Positions 13,310 through 27,159 of a stretch of 64,000 nucleotides of DNA are shown here, piece after piece. Every line of letters begins with the position of its first letter. Within the stretch, counting starts at the first letter, position 1. The notes beneath the pieces are model-generated. The model worked only from the letters and a program-made list of their open reading frames with translations. It searched no databases and was not told the origin of the DNA. A program made the position numbers and the translations under genes. The stretch is from Varroa destructor (taxonomy: Eukaryota > Arthropoda > Arachnida > Mesostigmata > Varroidae). The stretch is from NCBI RefSeq assembly GCF_002443255.2, contig NW_019211458.1, forward strand, positions 41,296,365-41,360,364, given 5' to 3'.

Positions 13310-13708
13310 ATGTTGTCGTACCAGGGTGTCATAAAACAAGGCGTTCTTTTCGCATTTGCATTAATAGGAATATCAACAATACTTTTTAATAGAAAAATTT
13401 ACATACTAGGTATGTCTTCTCATAGCAAACGCCGCTTACAAAGCAATGCACTGATAAATTGGTACTCAAATTCAATTGGACAACATAGACCATTTTTTTT
13501 TAGACACGACACGAACTACGCATCGAAGCGTTCAGAAACAGTAAAGAAGTCATATAACTTAGATTGGTCTACGGGCTTAACGGCGCGAGCCACCTTTACC
13601 CTTTCAGACGTTGAAAAATCAGATATTTTGCATGTTTTAGAAAAATATTATCCGGAACCTAAGACGATAGGCATTCTCGTAGGCGGGCTAGCCTTCTGTA
13701 GGAAATGA
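13310..13708 (+). CDS. Weak open frame, possible membrane-anchored protein or exon
   Basis: This is an ATG-initiated frame of 132 codons, open from about 13262. Residues about 11-27 form a hydrophobic stretch followed by a basic segment, which would fit an N-terminal signal anchor. The rest is polar, with mixed composition and a low-complexity FFF stretch from a T-run. I recognise no domain. At an estimated GC of about 40%, one or two open frames of this length are expected by chance in 64 kb on six frames, so this may not be a gene. No polyadenylation signal, flanking coding exon or convincing splice donor was found. It could also be a decayed fragment. Confidence 0.2.
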   Translation: MLSYQGVIKQGVLFAFALIGISTILFNRKIYILGMSSHSKRRLQSNALINWYSNSIGQHRPFFFRHDTNYASKRSETVKKSYNLDWSTGLTARATFTLSDVEKSDILHVLEKYYPEPKTIGILVGGLAFCRK

Positions 13709-16700
13709 GCTGCGTCTACGCCCGGATTAGCCCCTAAACCACGATGAATCATTGAACTTAGCAGGCAAACACGACACCCGTTGCGCTATCACCGAAATTG
13801 AACGACCACATGTTAAACAACGCGAACAGTGGAACGTAACTTCTCCATCACTGCCTCTTAAGCAAAGTTATGAAGTAATTCTAACATTATATAGATAGTT
13901 CGAACGATAACATAATGTTGTTCCACTGAGCATTTTTGACTAGCGGCGAATATAAGAGTGATCTATTCTGCCGGAAGTAGAGCCGCTGGGAACTCTTGGG
14001 ACTACCATAGTCTGGCTATAATGGGACAGTCACATTACATCAACGTAACGGGAGGGAAGCTCCTGGTCCGCTTCGAGGACAGAGATTGTCACAAGATATT
14101 ATACTTCACTGCATATATTGGGCATGAACGATTCTTAAATAATACTAACTAATGAAATGAAGATGAATGGATGGTCCTTCAACAGGCTCGCCGAGTGCAG
14201 CATGTTAGTCACGGTCGTCTGCTAGTAATAAATATAACGACATTCACACTTAGCAAACAGAGCTAAACGTCAAGCAAAAATTCAATCTAATTGCAATACA
14301 TTCAATTACTATATTGTTGTTATTGATCTCTCGCAATTGAGCTGTTCGATCGAGCAGCGGTATTATTAACGTAATGGACGTTTACTTACCGTGACAATTC
14401 GAAAGTAGCTAGAAAAGTTCGAGAGCTTGCAGTAGAGTCATGTGCGTCACGAATATTCGATCGACTCGAGCGTGGCAAGCGTTAGGTACAAAAATGTTTC
14501 GTTCTATTTGTCAGAGGCAACGCTGATAACAACTGCGATGGGTTACAACCCGCCTATCACCACGATGGCATCTAGGGTAGCAGTGTAGTATTCTACTACG
14601 ACATTTCAATGAATGTTAGAAATATTGTCAAGGTCCTATGATCGTCACTGCATATGACCATTCTGTATTTTTAAAGTGTACCAACCAATTCTGTGGTAGC
14701 GAATTCGACCATTAAAGTCACTTATGGTTTTACATAGACAGAGCTGGTAGAACTTAACGATGGATCGATAACAGTTGAACGTTCCTTTTATTATATGACA
14801 ATATATATATATATATATATATGGAATAGTTTAGCGTTCAAGCAAGGAGATTTCTACCACTAATAAACTGCTAACATGGGCGTGGACGACTCGGTGAACA
14901 CGTGCGAAAAGAAAGTTACTAAAATTACATAGACAGTAGATGGCCTGCCTCCAGGTGCATTAAACGCATGCACTATTTATTTGTGGTCTGAGCTCCATAA
15001 CAGATGGGTGTCGAGGTTTGTTGGATCATACGCTGGTTTTTGTAGTCGATTTGAGTTAAATTTGGGCTTCATATACTGTGGTAATATAATTCATAGATTG
15101 ATCAATCATTCGATTCAATTTAGGCAACGTTAGCAGAACGTATAAAACGAGATAGACGTTCACGTTGCCGAATTTTGATGTCGTGTTGTCCGTAGCGGTC
15201 ATCTAGTTCATTAACAGATCGCCAAATTTTAGCGCTCGATCGTCACATCTTCGGGATCATCAATTCAGCAATGATTACTGGTGACTGTATGTATTTTCAT
15301 GCATTTCAACGTTAGCCCCCGTGTCCTTAAGGCTTGAAGTATATTGCATAATCGTTTTCTGCATTAATAACATCACAGGCCTTTGTGATGTCTGAAATAG
15401 ACAGCCATAAACTGTTAAAACCTGCTTATACGTTTCATTCTTATAGTCGCACATTGTCAAAAGCTGTCACCAAACATATCTTTAAGTTCTCACTTCAGCT
15501 CGCACTTTGAATGGAAAAACATAGGGTGTCACTCAACGTGCTCGCGCATCGGCACGATTTACGCCTTCAATATTTCGAAGTAGGGTCCAGCTGAAGCAGC
15601 TACAGCGGTCGTGAATGAAGATTTACATAACAACCTTGCTTTAATTTGCGCAGCACTTTACAGGAGAGGAACACTAAGAACACTACAAGGCCACACTACT
15701 GCCCTTTCTGGTTCATCGTATCATGTTGGCAGGGAAAACTGCTTAATGAGAAAGCCCACTTCGTTGTTGAAACGAGCCAGATTCGTTTTCAATAACAACT
15801 GGCAATAATGTGGTCTAATCCGACGCCTGAGCAAAAAGGGACGTTTAAATACTGCTAAAAGCGCCACATCACGCCTTTCGCCCTCTCAACGAATTTATCG
15901 GCATACAATTTCTAGCTTATTACAAGATACAATTGAAAAATGCATTCCTCTTCCCGATAGGTTACACAGTTTACGCTGAGATTTTCTGCTAGTGTTTTAC
16001 CTAAACGTCGCAAGTGACGGCTCAACAGCAAATAACAACCAGTTTTGTACAAACGTTTGGTTTTGCATTAGAAATATATAACTGTCACATCTGTTAGTGT
16101 TTAACTCCTACTTGCAGTCATTGCGACAAAGAACTTAACCGATGAGCGACAAATCAGTCAGTCAGCGGGACTTTTTTCCAGCTTATCATGGGGCAATCAC
16201 TTACTTCGAATATGATAACCTTGTTTTGCGTATATATATCTGCGATAGCGGGCGATCTTACGGACAGAAGCAGGGTAAGAATTCAGCGTTTCGGCTTTGG
16301 CAGCTCAATCTACCTGAAGTCGAAAAAAGCGGGCTCCGCTTTCGAGTTCACTGCAGGCGTAGTATTTATGAGGCATCACGCACACAATTTGCCACGCTAA
16401 TAATAACTCCAGTAAAATCAGGGTGCATATGCGACGTCGTACAGCTGTAGAATTGAGGAAAACGAGCTTTTCGTACCGTGGCCGCCCTCAACCTCGGCCT
16501 ATTTGACTGACAAAGGAAAAACCACGCGTTAAAAAAGGAACACGATACAACACATAGCGAGCAACGCTACAAGTATCGCGCATGAAACGAGCGTATCTGA
16601 TACAAGCTACAGCTAGCAGCGGTGCGGCCGATTGTTGGGTGAATAAAAAAAAAACGCGTTTACATTACGGTAAAAGGCAAAAGTCGTTTTGTTTCCCTTT

Positions 16701-19700
16701 TCTTTGAAAGGTGGACAGAGATCGGATGGTCTCGAATGTGGGAAGAAACAAATAAATTATTGTTAGAGGTCTGATGACCCCCAAATCTGTTTTCATAATT
16801 AAACGATATTTTAACTAGAATAAAGGTGTCTGTTCATAAGCTGTGAATCAACGTTAATTTACGATATATTAGCGCTACTGCTTTGTTTCTCTCATTGTCG
16901 AATGAATGAATGTCTTAGCGAAATCGTCGCGAAGGTGATACTTGTTAACGATCAATGTTGTAATAGGACTTCTAGTCTAAGTGGTTAGGAAGCGCTTCCC
17001 GGGCAGGTTGCTTTAAAGCGTTTCTCAAAATGATTATTATAGCGGAATAGGTTGATCTGTGAATGTATAAGATTTGGACGAGAGCCCACTTTATAAGGCC
17101 AGCTTTCCAATACAACAAAAGTATTCAGTGTTCATATATTGAAAAGCCATCCATGCAAGCACTTCTATAAAATCGGCTCCCTTAGTAATTCTTCTCTAAG
17201 CGCCTTTTTCCAGTATGTGCGATGTAAACGCAGGCTTTCTATAAATGCATGAAAACGACAAGGGAAACTATAGATATATATCTAACGAGCTTTAAAACTG
17301 CTATGTTTCGGAAGCCGAGACCTGTTTTCGAGGCACCGCAATGAGCAGTGGAAATCATTCGGGAATCCATTTCAGTATGAGTAATCGAACAGCTTGATAA
17401 CGTTAAGAAGTCGTTGTCACTGAACTTCAATGATCGTTGACGGACTCAGCGGGTCTGCGTAGTGCACGGACATATTCGCCTACGAGATAGTTCGCTGCAA
17501 CCTTTGCCATCGTAAACATTGCGAGCTACTGTTACAATATTTCTATTATCTTATGTGTGCTTATGCTGGAAAAATTATTGTGACCGAAGGTAAAAAAATA
17601 AAGACACATAACGTTCGATGTATCCGCTGGTTGCAGATTCACAAAAATATCTCAAGTGATCTGACACATACAAACAAATAAATATTTTCATAAATTAACG
17701 ATGCAGTTTTTTTTTATGTAATAGTTCACGGTCCGGGCCGTTTTTCTAAAAGCTAACATCTGAAGTGATGTTAAAATTTTCAGCAGTGCAATAGTGCCCG
17801 GTAAGTTCTTCTCATAAGATGCACATCCCTAAATCAGTAGCCAAAAATTAAACGAATCCCTTATTCAAACAATCGCATACAAGCCCATAAACAATTATAG
17901 GATGAGCTAGTTAACAGGTTATTGTAACACCTAGTTGCAGCAATACTTGACTTAGTTAAACACCACAGTAAGCCTAGTTCTGCTTTTTCAATCGATAGTT
18001 TTGAGCCTTATCTACTGCGTTAATGTCGAATGCTGACCTCGAATAGGGTGCAAGCGAAACTATCACGACTAAACAGACTCGCACCTTTCAAAAGCCGCGC
18101 CAGACTCATTCTTACCCCACTCCCCCATCACTCTTGGTTGGCAAGGCTATCATCAGTGCTAGCGCTAATGCACTTCGATGTATCACAGCGCACTCAATTA
18201 CTGTATCAAATCTTTTGATGTTCCATTTCGTCTAGCCAAAACTGTTGACTAATTACGTGGTTGGCTCGCCGGCGTAGCATGTAGGAGCAAAGTGTCAAGT
18301 ATTGGCCTGCCATTGTTACTGCTGCAGCTGCTGTCGCTTCTTCCTATCGTTATCGGCTGTCTATGTCGCTACCGCTTGTCTTGCTGTTCCAGACAAGGGC
18401 GCTTCCTCTGACTTGTCGTACAAATATCAACTACGAGATGTACGGATGGCAGTGGCAGTTGTTGCCATTGCTCTCCGACCGATAGATGCTCCTCTAGCAA
18501 GAGCAACAACAATTGAGTGGCCCATTCGTTGGCAGTGTTTACATCAATGACAGGCTGATTTTGATGTTGACGTTGGCCCAACGTAATCGCTTTGATGGTA
18601 ATAATTCGACGAAGTACGCTGACGGCCAGGAGCAGTAGCAATGATAATAAGTGAGGGACTGCCCAAGATTAGGAGCATTTAAAACGAGATTTTCAAGGGA
18701 AAAAAACAAGGAGAGTTTTAGACCTTGATGAAATGACTGGATAACGATGAAACGAGCCCCATCTCTAGCTCAGTCGTCAGTATTAGTCTTTACAAAGCAC
18801 GGGGCAGCAAATATAGCTAGATGTGACTGGAAACACAAAACGTTCGAGAGGCGCGTAGTGGACTAATATTAAAGGAACGACCCTTCTGATCGGCTTCGTC
18901 AAACGTATACATCAGACACTAGCAGTAAATTCGACAAGAATGATATTCTACTGGATGCGCACTACTATAGTAAGCAACCGTTAGAAATTGACGTTCTATG
19001 GGTCTCTGCAAAATGAAAATAACCCAACACAGTCCATCTTCTGTATTCGTCTGTGTAAGCTTGTATCGAAACTCAACCAGTATAATCATGAGTGGACTTC
19101 AACGAAAATACTATCTTACTTTACGCTATACACTTACCTGGTAGACTAGAATCTTTACCACTATATTTTAAAACTGATATGCGCGTTGGTCAAAGTGAAA
19201 TAGAAATCTCAAATTTGGCCATGTATGCTTGTAGATTAGATAAATATTTATGTTCAGAGTAAAAATGTTTCAAATGTCATCGTCAACAAAACAGCAGGAA
19301 ACGGTTGTAGAACTTGAAGAAACAAAAGTGCTATTCTCTTTATTTGACATATGTATACACATCTGTGTTCTGCTTTTTTCGCCTATAATTTTCTAATAAA
19401 TAGCTAGTAGAAGCTTCACTAGGCGTGCGTGTTATCGCCTTTCCTGCCACTTAGCCCAACAAAAAACCGATAAAATTTACCGCGCCCTTAGGTGCATATG
19501 TTTTTCGAGTTCAGTGAATAAACACGTCATCGCTACATCACTACAAGGAAGTATCTGTCACAAAACATTTCTACCGCGTAAAATCATGCCCGTCAAACGA
19601 ACGGTTCATATTTAATCAAAAATTTACACTTTTGCCAACCATGAAAAACTTTTACCCCAGTCGAATAAAAGTATTTTGATTACAGCCACAACCTCCCTAG

Positions 19701-22700
19701 TTAATGGCCTATACTAGTGTTAAAGGACAAGCAGCATTATTACCTTATCGAGATTTGAGATTTAATAGATAATTGTCGATATAGTATCATAGATCTCATC
19801 AAACTGATCCAAACCTATCCAGACTACACTGTTATGTTTGGAATAGTTGGGAAAGTTAAAACGGATAAAATCGCTGTGCGAACTTCGTAAGTTATGTTGA
19901 AACAATACCTACGATGAATGCAGCAGCGAGAGGCCTACAACCGCTTCGTAGAAGAAACCAAGCATATAGCAGAGTTCAGTCCTATATGGAAGTTGTTCTC
20001 AAGGTTGCTATAGTAAGATCGAAATTTAGCAAAATCAATATAGATATTTCAATTTTGAAAATAGAATACAGCAAATATGTATTCCTTTAACTTAAATATC
20101 GTTACTTTGTCACAGAACTTTGTGTCCTGTGCATGTATATTGTCACTAGGTGGTACAGGTGGGGGGTCTAAATCGGTGGGCGGCACCCGGATACTTTTAA
20201 ATCGGGAACCAATGTATTAATTGTCATTCGGTTTTATTTACTAAGTAGATTAATATTGAATAAGACTAAAAAAAAAAAAGCCATTGAGCCAAATACGCAG
20301 AGAATGTTTAAATGAGTGACATTGTTTGCCTCTGTTTACCGGAAGAACAATCCCCCGATAGATCTGTCGCAGACGTTAACGACGCTATCGCGACACGCCA
20401 TCGTTGAACCCTCAGCGATGTCAAAACAAGCCTGTAGTAGAATAGGAAGATAAACGCATTCCCGAACCTACACTTGTGCCTCCTTTTCGTTGCTGGCAAT
20501 TCGTAGCATGTTTGTTGAGCACCAAATGTTCCAAGTGTGGGATCGTCATTTTGTCATTCACAAACTTTCTTGAGAAGTGTAGCACATGCATAACTGTTGT
20601 CGAGTCCATCTTTAAACGACTCGCCTTTGATATGTATAATAGTTCGAAGTCTTTTCTTTTCCCTGATTTCTCTGTACCACAACCTGCTTACTATATCATA
20701 ATCGTTACGTTTTAAAAGGCACCCTCAATCATCAGCCTACGCCACAGTTCAGCAACTAAACAATGGTGAAGTTCTGGCGGAGGAGGCTCGGCTTAGTGAT
20801 AAATCCTTTCATACTATAAGAGATATATGGTTCATGTACCTGTGCTTCTATCAGAAGAAAACATACAATTGTTCACCTGTATTTTCTACCTTGTCATTAA
20901 CTATCCGAGTAAACGATTTAGCAGACGTAGTCTTGACGAAGAAGCAATTAGCAGTTAGGTGTTCTGTCACTTATTGTATTGAGTCAGAGTATTTCTACAG
21001 ACAAACTGATGTGTGATTTTTTATGAAACTATTTATTCTGTGCTTCGCGCAAACGAAAACGTTATTAGTAGTAGAGTCCGCTCGGTAATCCTAACCCTTC
21101 CCATTTTTATAGTTACCTCTATATCCTAGACCCGTAATCTCTCACACGTCCTTTCTCTACTTGTCTTAGAGAGAATAGATTTATTTTGGCTCGCTCGCAG
21201 CCTTAGCAAAGTTGCTTATGCCTGGAACGACGTAGCCGACTATACAGTTACATGTATTCGATTTAAAATCTCTAAAGTAAATATTTCCATACGAACCAAA
21301 CAGTCCAGCACTTACTTCATACAATTTCCCCGTAAGATCAGTCAATACGGCCGTCGAATAACGACTACATCTCAATTTTGAAGCAAATACACAGATGTGC
21401 ATGCCTCCAATAATGAACCAATCTACGTAGGCAACCATGTATCACTACTAAATATTCCGAATGCACCTACTCTTGTCTGACATTGGCGTTTCCGCCTCAC
21501 CTAACCTCCCTTAACCTTTCCTGTCATCCCGTTCGTTCTTTCAATCTATCGCTCTTTCGAGTACTCTGCGAGTCGGCCGAAGACGCAGCTGCTGCAGCGA
21601 TCATCTCTAACAAGTACGTCCGTACACGGTTATCCGCGGCCGCTGAAAGCGAAGTAAGCTTTGCATGCGTGATCTTCCCTGATCGCGATAATGATCAATA
21701 CTCATTCCCTGCGGTAGCCTGGAAGGGTTGAGGCACCCCAGTCAATGGATGCGAATGACTTCTATCAGTAGCCAGATGTGTGATTTGGAATGTAAATTTT
21801 GAGCTAAAGCTAACCTCAAGAGGGAGACGAGGAGTAGCGTTAGAACCCGCTGCCTGTTTCGTATTGTAGTGCGACCAGAGTAAATTACCTGTCGTCGACA
21901 GTATGCACATTAGATATTATATCTGATCGCAATGAAGCCTATTGTTCGATGATGAGAAAAACAACGATCTCTGCAAGTCGCCTATTAACGCGGATGCAAG
22001 CTGGGAGAAGGACTGTGGACACTAGCTGAGGTTGGAAAATCAATAGAGTAAATAAACGGCTCGTTTTTTTTATACGTGATCACGTAGCACCAATATAGAG
22101 TTCATTCACGGTGCTCAATTAATAATGACCGACATGGAGCGCAAAGGCGAACTCGTTTTCAACGCTGGCTAATTAGGGCCACTATGAGATTAAGGACTAC
22201 AAACTACAAAGAGATACTGGAGAAAGTAGGGCAAACTCATTAAGTTCATTGATGACAGTGCTTCTAGACTTATCCGGACAAACGGATGAAAAGCGAATAA
22301 GTAATTGTACGGCGTCAATACTTGCTTTAATACTGTCAGACAAGGAAGTCGCTTGATGTGAGTATGTACGGCCGAAACGTTACGACAAAGCAACAGGAAG
22401 AACAACTCAGAAATAGTGGCTATTCGTTCGAGACACTATCGCAGGTAGAATTTTTACTTCAAACCACTTTCTTAATATACATATATAAATAGCGATTGGC
22501 TAATTGTACTGGGTACAATTCCCAGATGCCGTGGGGAGTCCTTTTTCAGTTACAGTGTAGCTACCATACATATCTCAGTCTCTTCGTGCCGATGAAGCTT
22601 TTGGGCTTATTATATGACTTATTGAGATCTTGAATTTCTCTAGTGCTGCGCAGTTTTCCAATATACATAATTTGCTTTCTAAGTCACCAATTAAATTGAC

Positions 22701-25700
22701 AGAGGCAAAAAATGGATGGCTGAAAAACCTATCTTTTAACAGGTAGATCTGCCGCGTGTTGGAATACAGCAGATACAGCAATTCCTCGAAGTTCGCACGT
22801 AAATTTTTATTTAGTAGATAACTAACTTATTCGTAAAATTACACTTTGGCATCGCTTATATTTTAGGAGGTAAAAAAAGTCGATGCCGGCACGACTTCAA
22901 AAGAGCCATGTTCTCCATTGGTTGCGCATCCAAATCGTTTAGGATTGTTGGAATCCGTGGGTTGAATCCTTGGAAGGAAGGATGTAGGAAAGAACATACA
23001 GAATCGTTGTGGGAGTAGGTTTCGTGAGCAACAAGTAGTTGTGAATATAAAAGGAGTTTTGCCTACCGCACAAAGAAACTCGATTATGTAGGCAGTAAAT
23101 GTAATTTGCATCTACTTTACCTACTGGCACGTATAGGGACTTTTTGTTAAATCTCTTTATCTACTGTCCGAAATTTCTTACATTTATGAGGCCTCGACGT
23201 CGAAACTTTTGTGTTACTTTTTTTGATCACTTTTATTTCACTATTTAGCCCGAATTTATGAAATGCAACATTATCAACGGATAGTACGGCAGATTTCGAA
23301 GCCAGGAGCCCACATTAAGTTTGGATATATCGGCAATGTCGAACCATCAAGTTGTGATGGCCTAACAGGCACTTATACAAACAACTAGGCTTACAGCATA
23401 CTGTGTCTTGACGCCTTCAACTCATCTTCGCGGCTGATATATGTGTGGATTCTCAAAGCCAAGCCCTTTTTAAGGTGTGTAGGCGTGGCTTCTATTATAT
23501 TCCGCCTGTAGAAAGCTCGACACACAACGTGTAAAGATACTAGGGGATATAAGAAAGTTATCCCTGCAATAAGCGCTGGATGGGCCTGAGTTAAGCGTCC
23601 AATAGGAAGGAGTAGAGAGAAATGGCAAAAGTGAAAGGAGGGGCAAATAGGAGCAAATTTCTTCTGTTTCCTTTTCGTCCCTTGAGAGCAGACGCCGTGA
23701 GCAGCAAACCTATCCATTTCTCGTCGTTCCTTAGCCGCTCACAGTTCTTTTTTCGCCGTAGCTGTTTTTAATGCTACTGACAAAAAATGCTACGGCCACA
23801 AAACGTCTCTTTAACTTGCTTTCTTACAACAAGTGCGTTGTGCTTTTGTCACTGCCTGGGTCCTTTTCAGTTATCGGCATTAACAACCTACCGGGTGCCT
23901 GACTTGGCCTTCTCACGCTTCACTCCTCCAAACGGAGGCTAGGATGCGTATTTATGGGGTCTAGTGGCATTCGCTTGCTACTTGTATCCGGTCAGCTGAC
24001 TTCGGCCACCACTGCACTTACAGAAGCAGCACCAGTAGGAGATACGGATATAGTTTAGAATAACTCAGAAACTCAAGCACTTCCGCTCCTACATGACACC
24101 TATAGTCTAATATCAACCATCACTAGGTAGCGAAGTTGGCTGTGTATTGATAGTGGAGACAAAATGAGACTAGCTTCCTGAACGTGGCGCAGAACCTAGG
24201 TACGAGACCTGGAGGCGGAAAGTGAGATACTCCTTATTATTACCGACAATATTACCGAAGCGAGTCGTTCTTGGTGATGCACGTGTGCATATCGCAATTC
24301 TGAAGTTATCTATTTTCGCATCTGTCAAACAAAGTCTACTTCACAGAAAAACACGGTTCAAGTTCTAGTATACATGTTGTTTTTTGAACGTCCCCGAAAC
24401 ACTTGAGTAAAGATTTAATGTAGTTTTTTTTTTCCACAATCACAACAGTATTCGAGATAGTATACATAGCTAGTCAATCTGGCGAATTCATCAAAGATGT
24501 GAAGTCCGAAATATCTGAGTCTGGCTCCAAGGACACAGTGACCAAAATGAAAAAAACTTGTACAAAAATCATTCTCAAAAGACTTTCCAGATTGCCTATG
24601 CCCTATTAATCCAATCAGCTCATAGGCAGATCTGCAAATAACTGCTAAGCACAATTTCTGACGGCTCCTTCTGCAGCCTTTTATACAGATATGTAGCATG
24701 TACACAGTAGCTGGCGATACAGTCTGGCATATATGCCTTGAAGAGGCCTAAACAGTGTTCATGATAAATTTACTTCTTCTAGGCAAGCATATCCATCAAA
24801 TAGACACGTGCAGACCTATTGAACAGTTAATGGAAACTGAGAACTTTTCCCGCATCGAGAACGTTCTTAAACCCTCTTAAATTATCTTTGGAAGAACGCC
24901 TCCAGATATCAGCTAATGGTAGCTCTAAATGAACAAGTAGAAACTCCTTTAAGTACAGTCCAGTAAGTTTTTCTTGTCCACTCCCTTCTTGCAGCTCGCG
25001 TAACAGCCGATTATACACTGTCTATTACTGCATGGCACAAAACTATACAATAAATACAAGGAGGGGAAATTAATTGAGTATCTTAACTTGTTTGGCTGCC
25101 TGATGTCCGAAGTTAGAGTTAACTGAATCCCTGCTCAGACAACTTCCCAGACTTACTGTCAAATCTTGGGCTTTTAAATAGATACTGGGGGGAAAAGAAG
25201 GTGGCGCACGTGTATACTGTTCTTTTTTCAACGCTTTGATGCAAATTATTTGCAATATATCAATATAATGTGTTAACATTCATAGATTCATTGTTAGACG
25301 TTTAGCCGTTATCTAACACGTAACCGATTTAGAAGCTCCGTGTTTAAGACGTGTGTTAGAGGTTTAACTAGCAACTTACTTAAAGTTGACTAACAGTTTA
25401 GCAGTAGGTCGTATTCAAAGCGGGTTGGTAATAAGCCAATAAGGGTTTATTCTGCAGAGTTATCTATGATCTCAGCAATGTTATACATAGATTACGATTG
25501 ATGGCCAGTTGCCTAGCTTCTCTTGTGATGTTACGAAGTCCGGACTTAACGCGGCTCGTTTCGCTAAACCTTTTCCCTGAACTGATCTTATAAATGGCAG
25601 AAAGAGGTTATTTTGCGGTCTGTTAGTTTAACACCGTAGTGGCAGTAGCGAGGCGCAGCAATTTCTACTTGGAAAACACGAATATTTCTTCTTGAACGCT

Positions 25701-27159
25701 CCGTTAGGCATGCTGTATGCATTTTTACAACCTGTTTCCCGGTTGGTTACCTACGCAGCTGTCCTATTTTTGGTAGTACGTCTCGTAACTTGCTTTTGGC
25801 TTAGTAACTCGTAGGTTTTCAAAAACTGCTTGATTCAAGACTAGCTTTCAGTGTTCGTAATCAATGTTTAACAACACAGAATGTACATTGGCACCGGTTG
25901 GGTTTGCTTTATATGATAAAAACATTTCTTTGAAAGGTCTCGTTGTACTGTGACATACGTTTTTTTCCTCTGAGGACGACTAAATTCTATGAATCAGCAA
26001 GCCCGTTCGGTTGGCTTGTTGATGACTTTACATATTTCTACACTTTACCAGGTACATGGGATCTGTGAAAGAGAAGGTAAACAGTCTATGTAGCGTGTGT
26101 ACGTACAGAAAATTAGTATGGTAGGCTAATTGCTACAGAGATTGTTATCGATTTTACTAACATATCGACTACATTGATTTTCAAACTGGGTAGAAGCTTG
26201 ATTTTTATATTTCGTTGTGGAACTTTGCTTGCAGAATTTATTGATACGATCGCTACTGTCTGCACAGTCAGTCTGCACAGGTAAGGTCCTATCTCGCTTT
26301 AATTTAACATGCTGAAGTTCCAAGTGCCAAAAAATAAGGTTCGAGATATGACGCGTACATCTACAATTATGTGGTTAGAACCATACGGATTATTCATTTT
26401 AGCTTGAATTGTAACATTTTTTAAGTGTTTTTGTAGGTGTTCTCATTAGGACACTGCCTTATGGTTTGAACCTGTGTAGGATGCAGGTTGCCGCTGTTAT
26501 CATTTACGCTATTTCAAACGTGGTTGCTTCTGGTCTTGTGTGCATTATCCGGCATCATCTATCTAGGCGAATGAAGCAATTTTACCAACAGCAGAAAAAA
26601 CGTCTCCTTTGTTTAATGCCCTCGGTATAATATGAAACACGCGACGGAGCGTCAGACTCGCGCAGTTTTCGGGACGGATGTTTATAGGCGTCTACACGTT
26701 TCTGATACCCGATGCAGCTACAGCTAACCTATTAAAGCTGAGGATAAGTGTAGTGGTCCTGATTGAAAACCGGCTGCACATACACTTCGTTTCATGGTGA
26801 GAGCAAGTATGAAGCGATGCTGAAGTATCCAACGTATAATAAAGTTTAATTTAGTCACAATTAATTTTTAACAATTGTGCTGTATTGTTGCCATGAGCTT
26901 CGTCAAAAGACGAAAGGCACGAGCCGAGCGCTTGCTGACTAGTGGGTTTCAAAAGTGACCCTCTTGACTGTCTCTCTGAAGACACTCTCCTACCTAGGGC
27001 ACGTTATTGTTACCAACAGGGCCATCAATTCATCAAGCGTTCAAGCAATCAACCAACTGCCAAAAAACCTTCCTACGCACTGATCCTGCCCTGTAGACTG
27101 TCGACCGACAACGAAAGCCTAGCCAGACCACGATTGCGACGCTTCAGGACGCGTTTGTT
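13709..27159. other. Intergenic sequence without a recognisable gene
   Basis: Only short, mutually overlapping open frames are present. A slightly GC-richer patch at 18300-18650 is open on both strands but has no recognisable protein motif. A - strand frame of 85 codons (21181-21438) is followed at once by an AATAAA-containing sequence but matches nothing I know. There is one TA microsatellite at 14801-14822. Nothing else structured stands out by eye. Confidence 0.55.
14801..14822. repeat. TA microsatellite
   Basis: A pure AT/TA run of about 22 bp. Confidence 0.95.

Noticed and set aside
16142..16450. Two overlapping + strand frames of 102 and 70 codons
   Set aside because: Neither shows a recognisable domain, and mutual overlap in different frames is typical of chance openness.
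20421..20715. Cysteine-rich + strand frame (CSKC and CSTC words) with an open - strand frame opposite
   Set aside because: The cysteine spacing does not match a zinc-finger class I know, and no conserved start, splice or polyadenylation context was found.
21181..21438. 85-codon - strand frame followed by AATAAA
   Set aside because: The translation looks protein-like, but no family is recognised, the length is ordinary for chance and the hexamer is common in AT-rich DNA.
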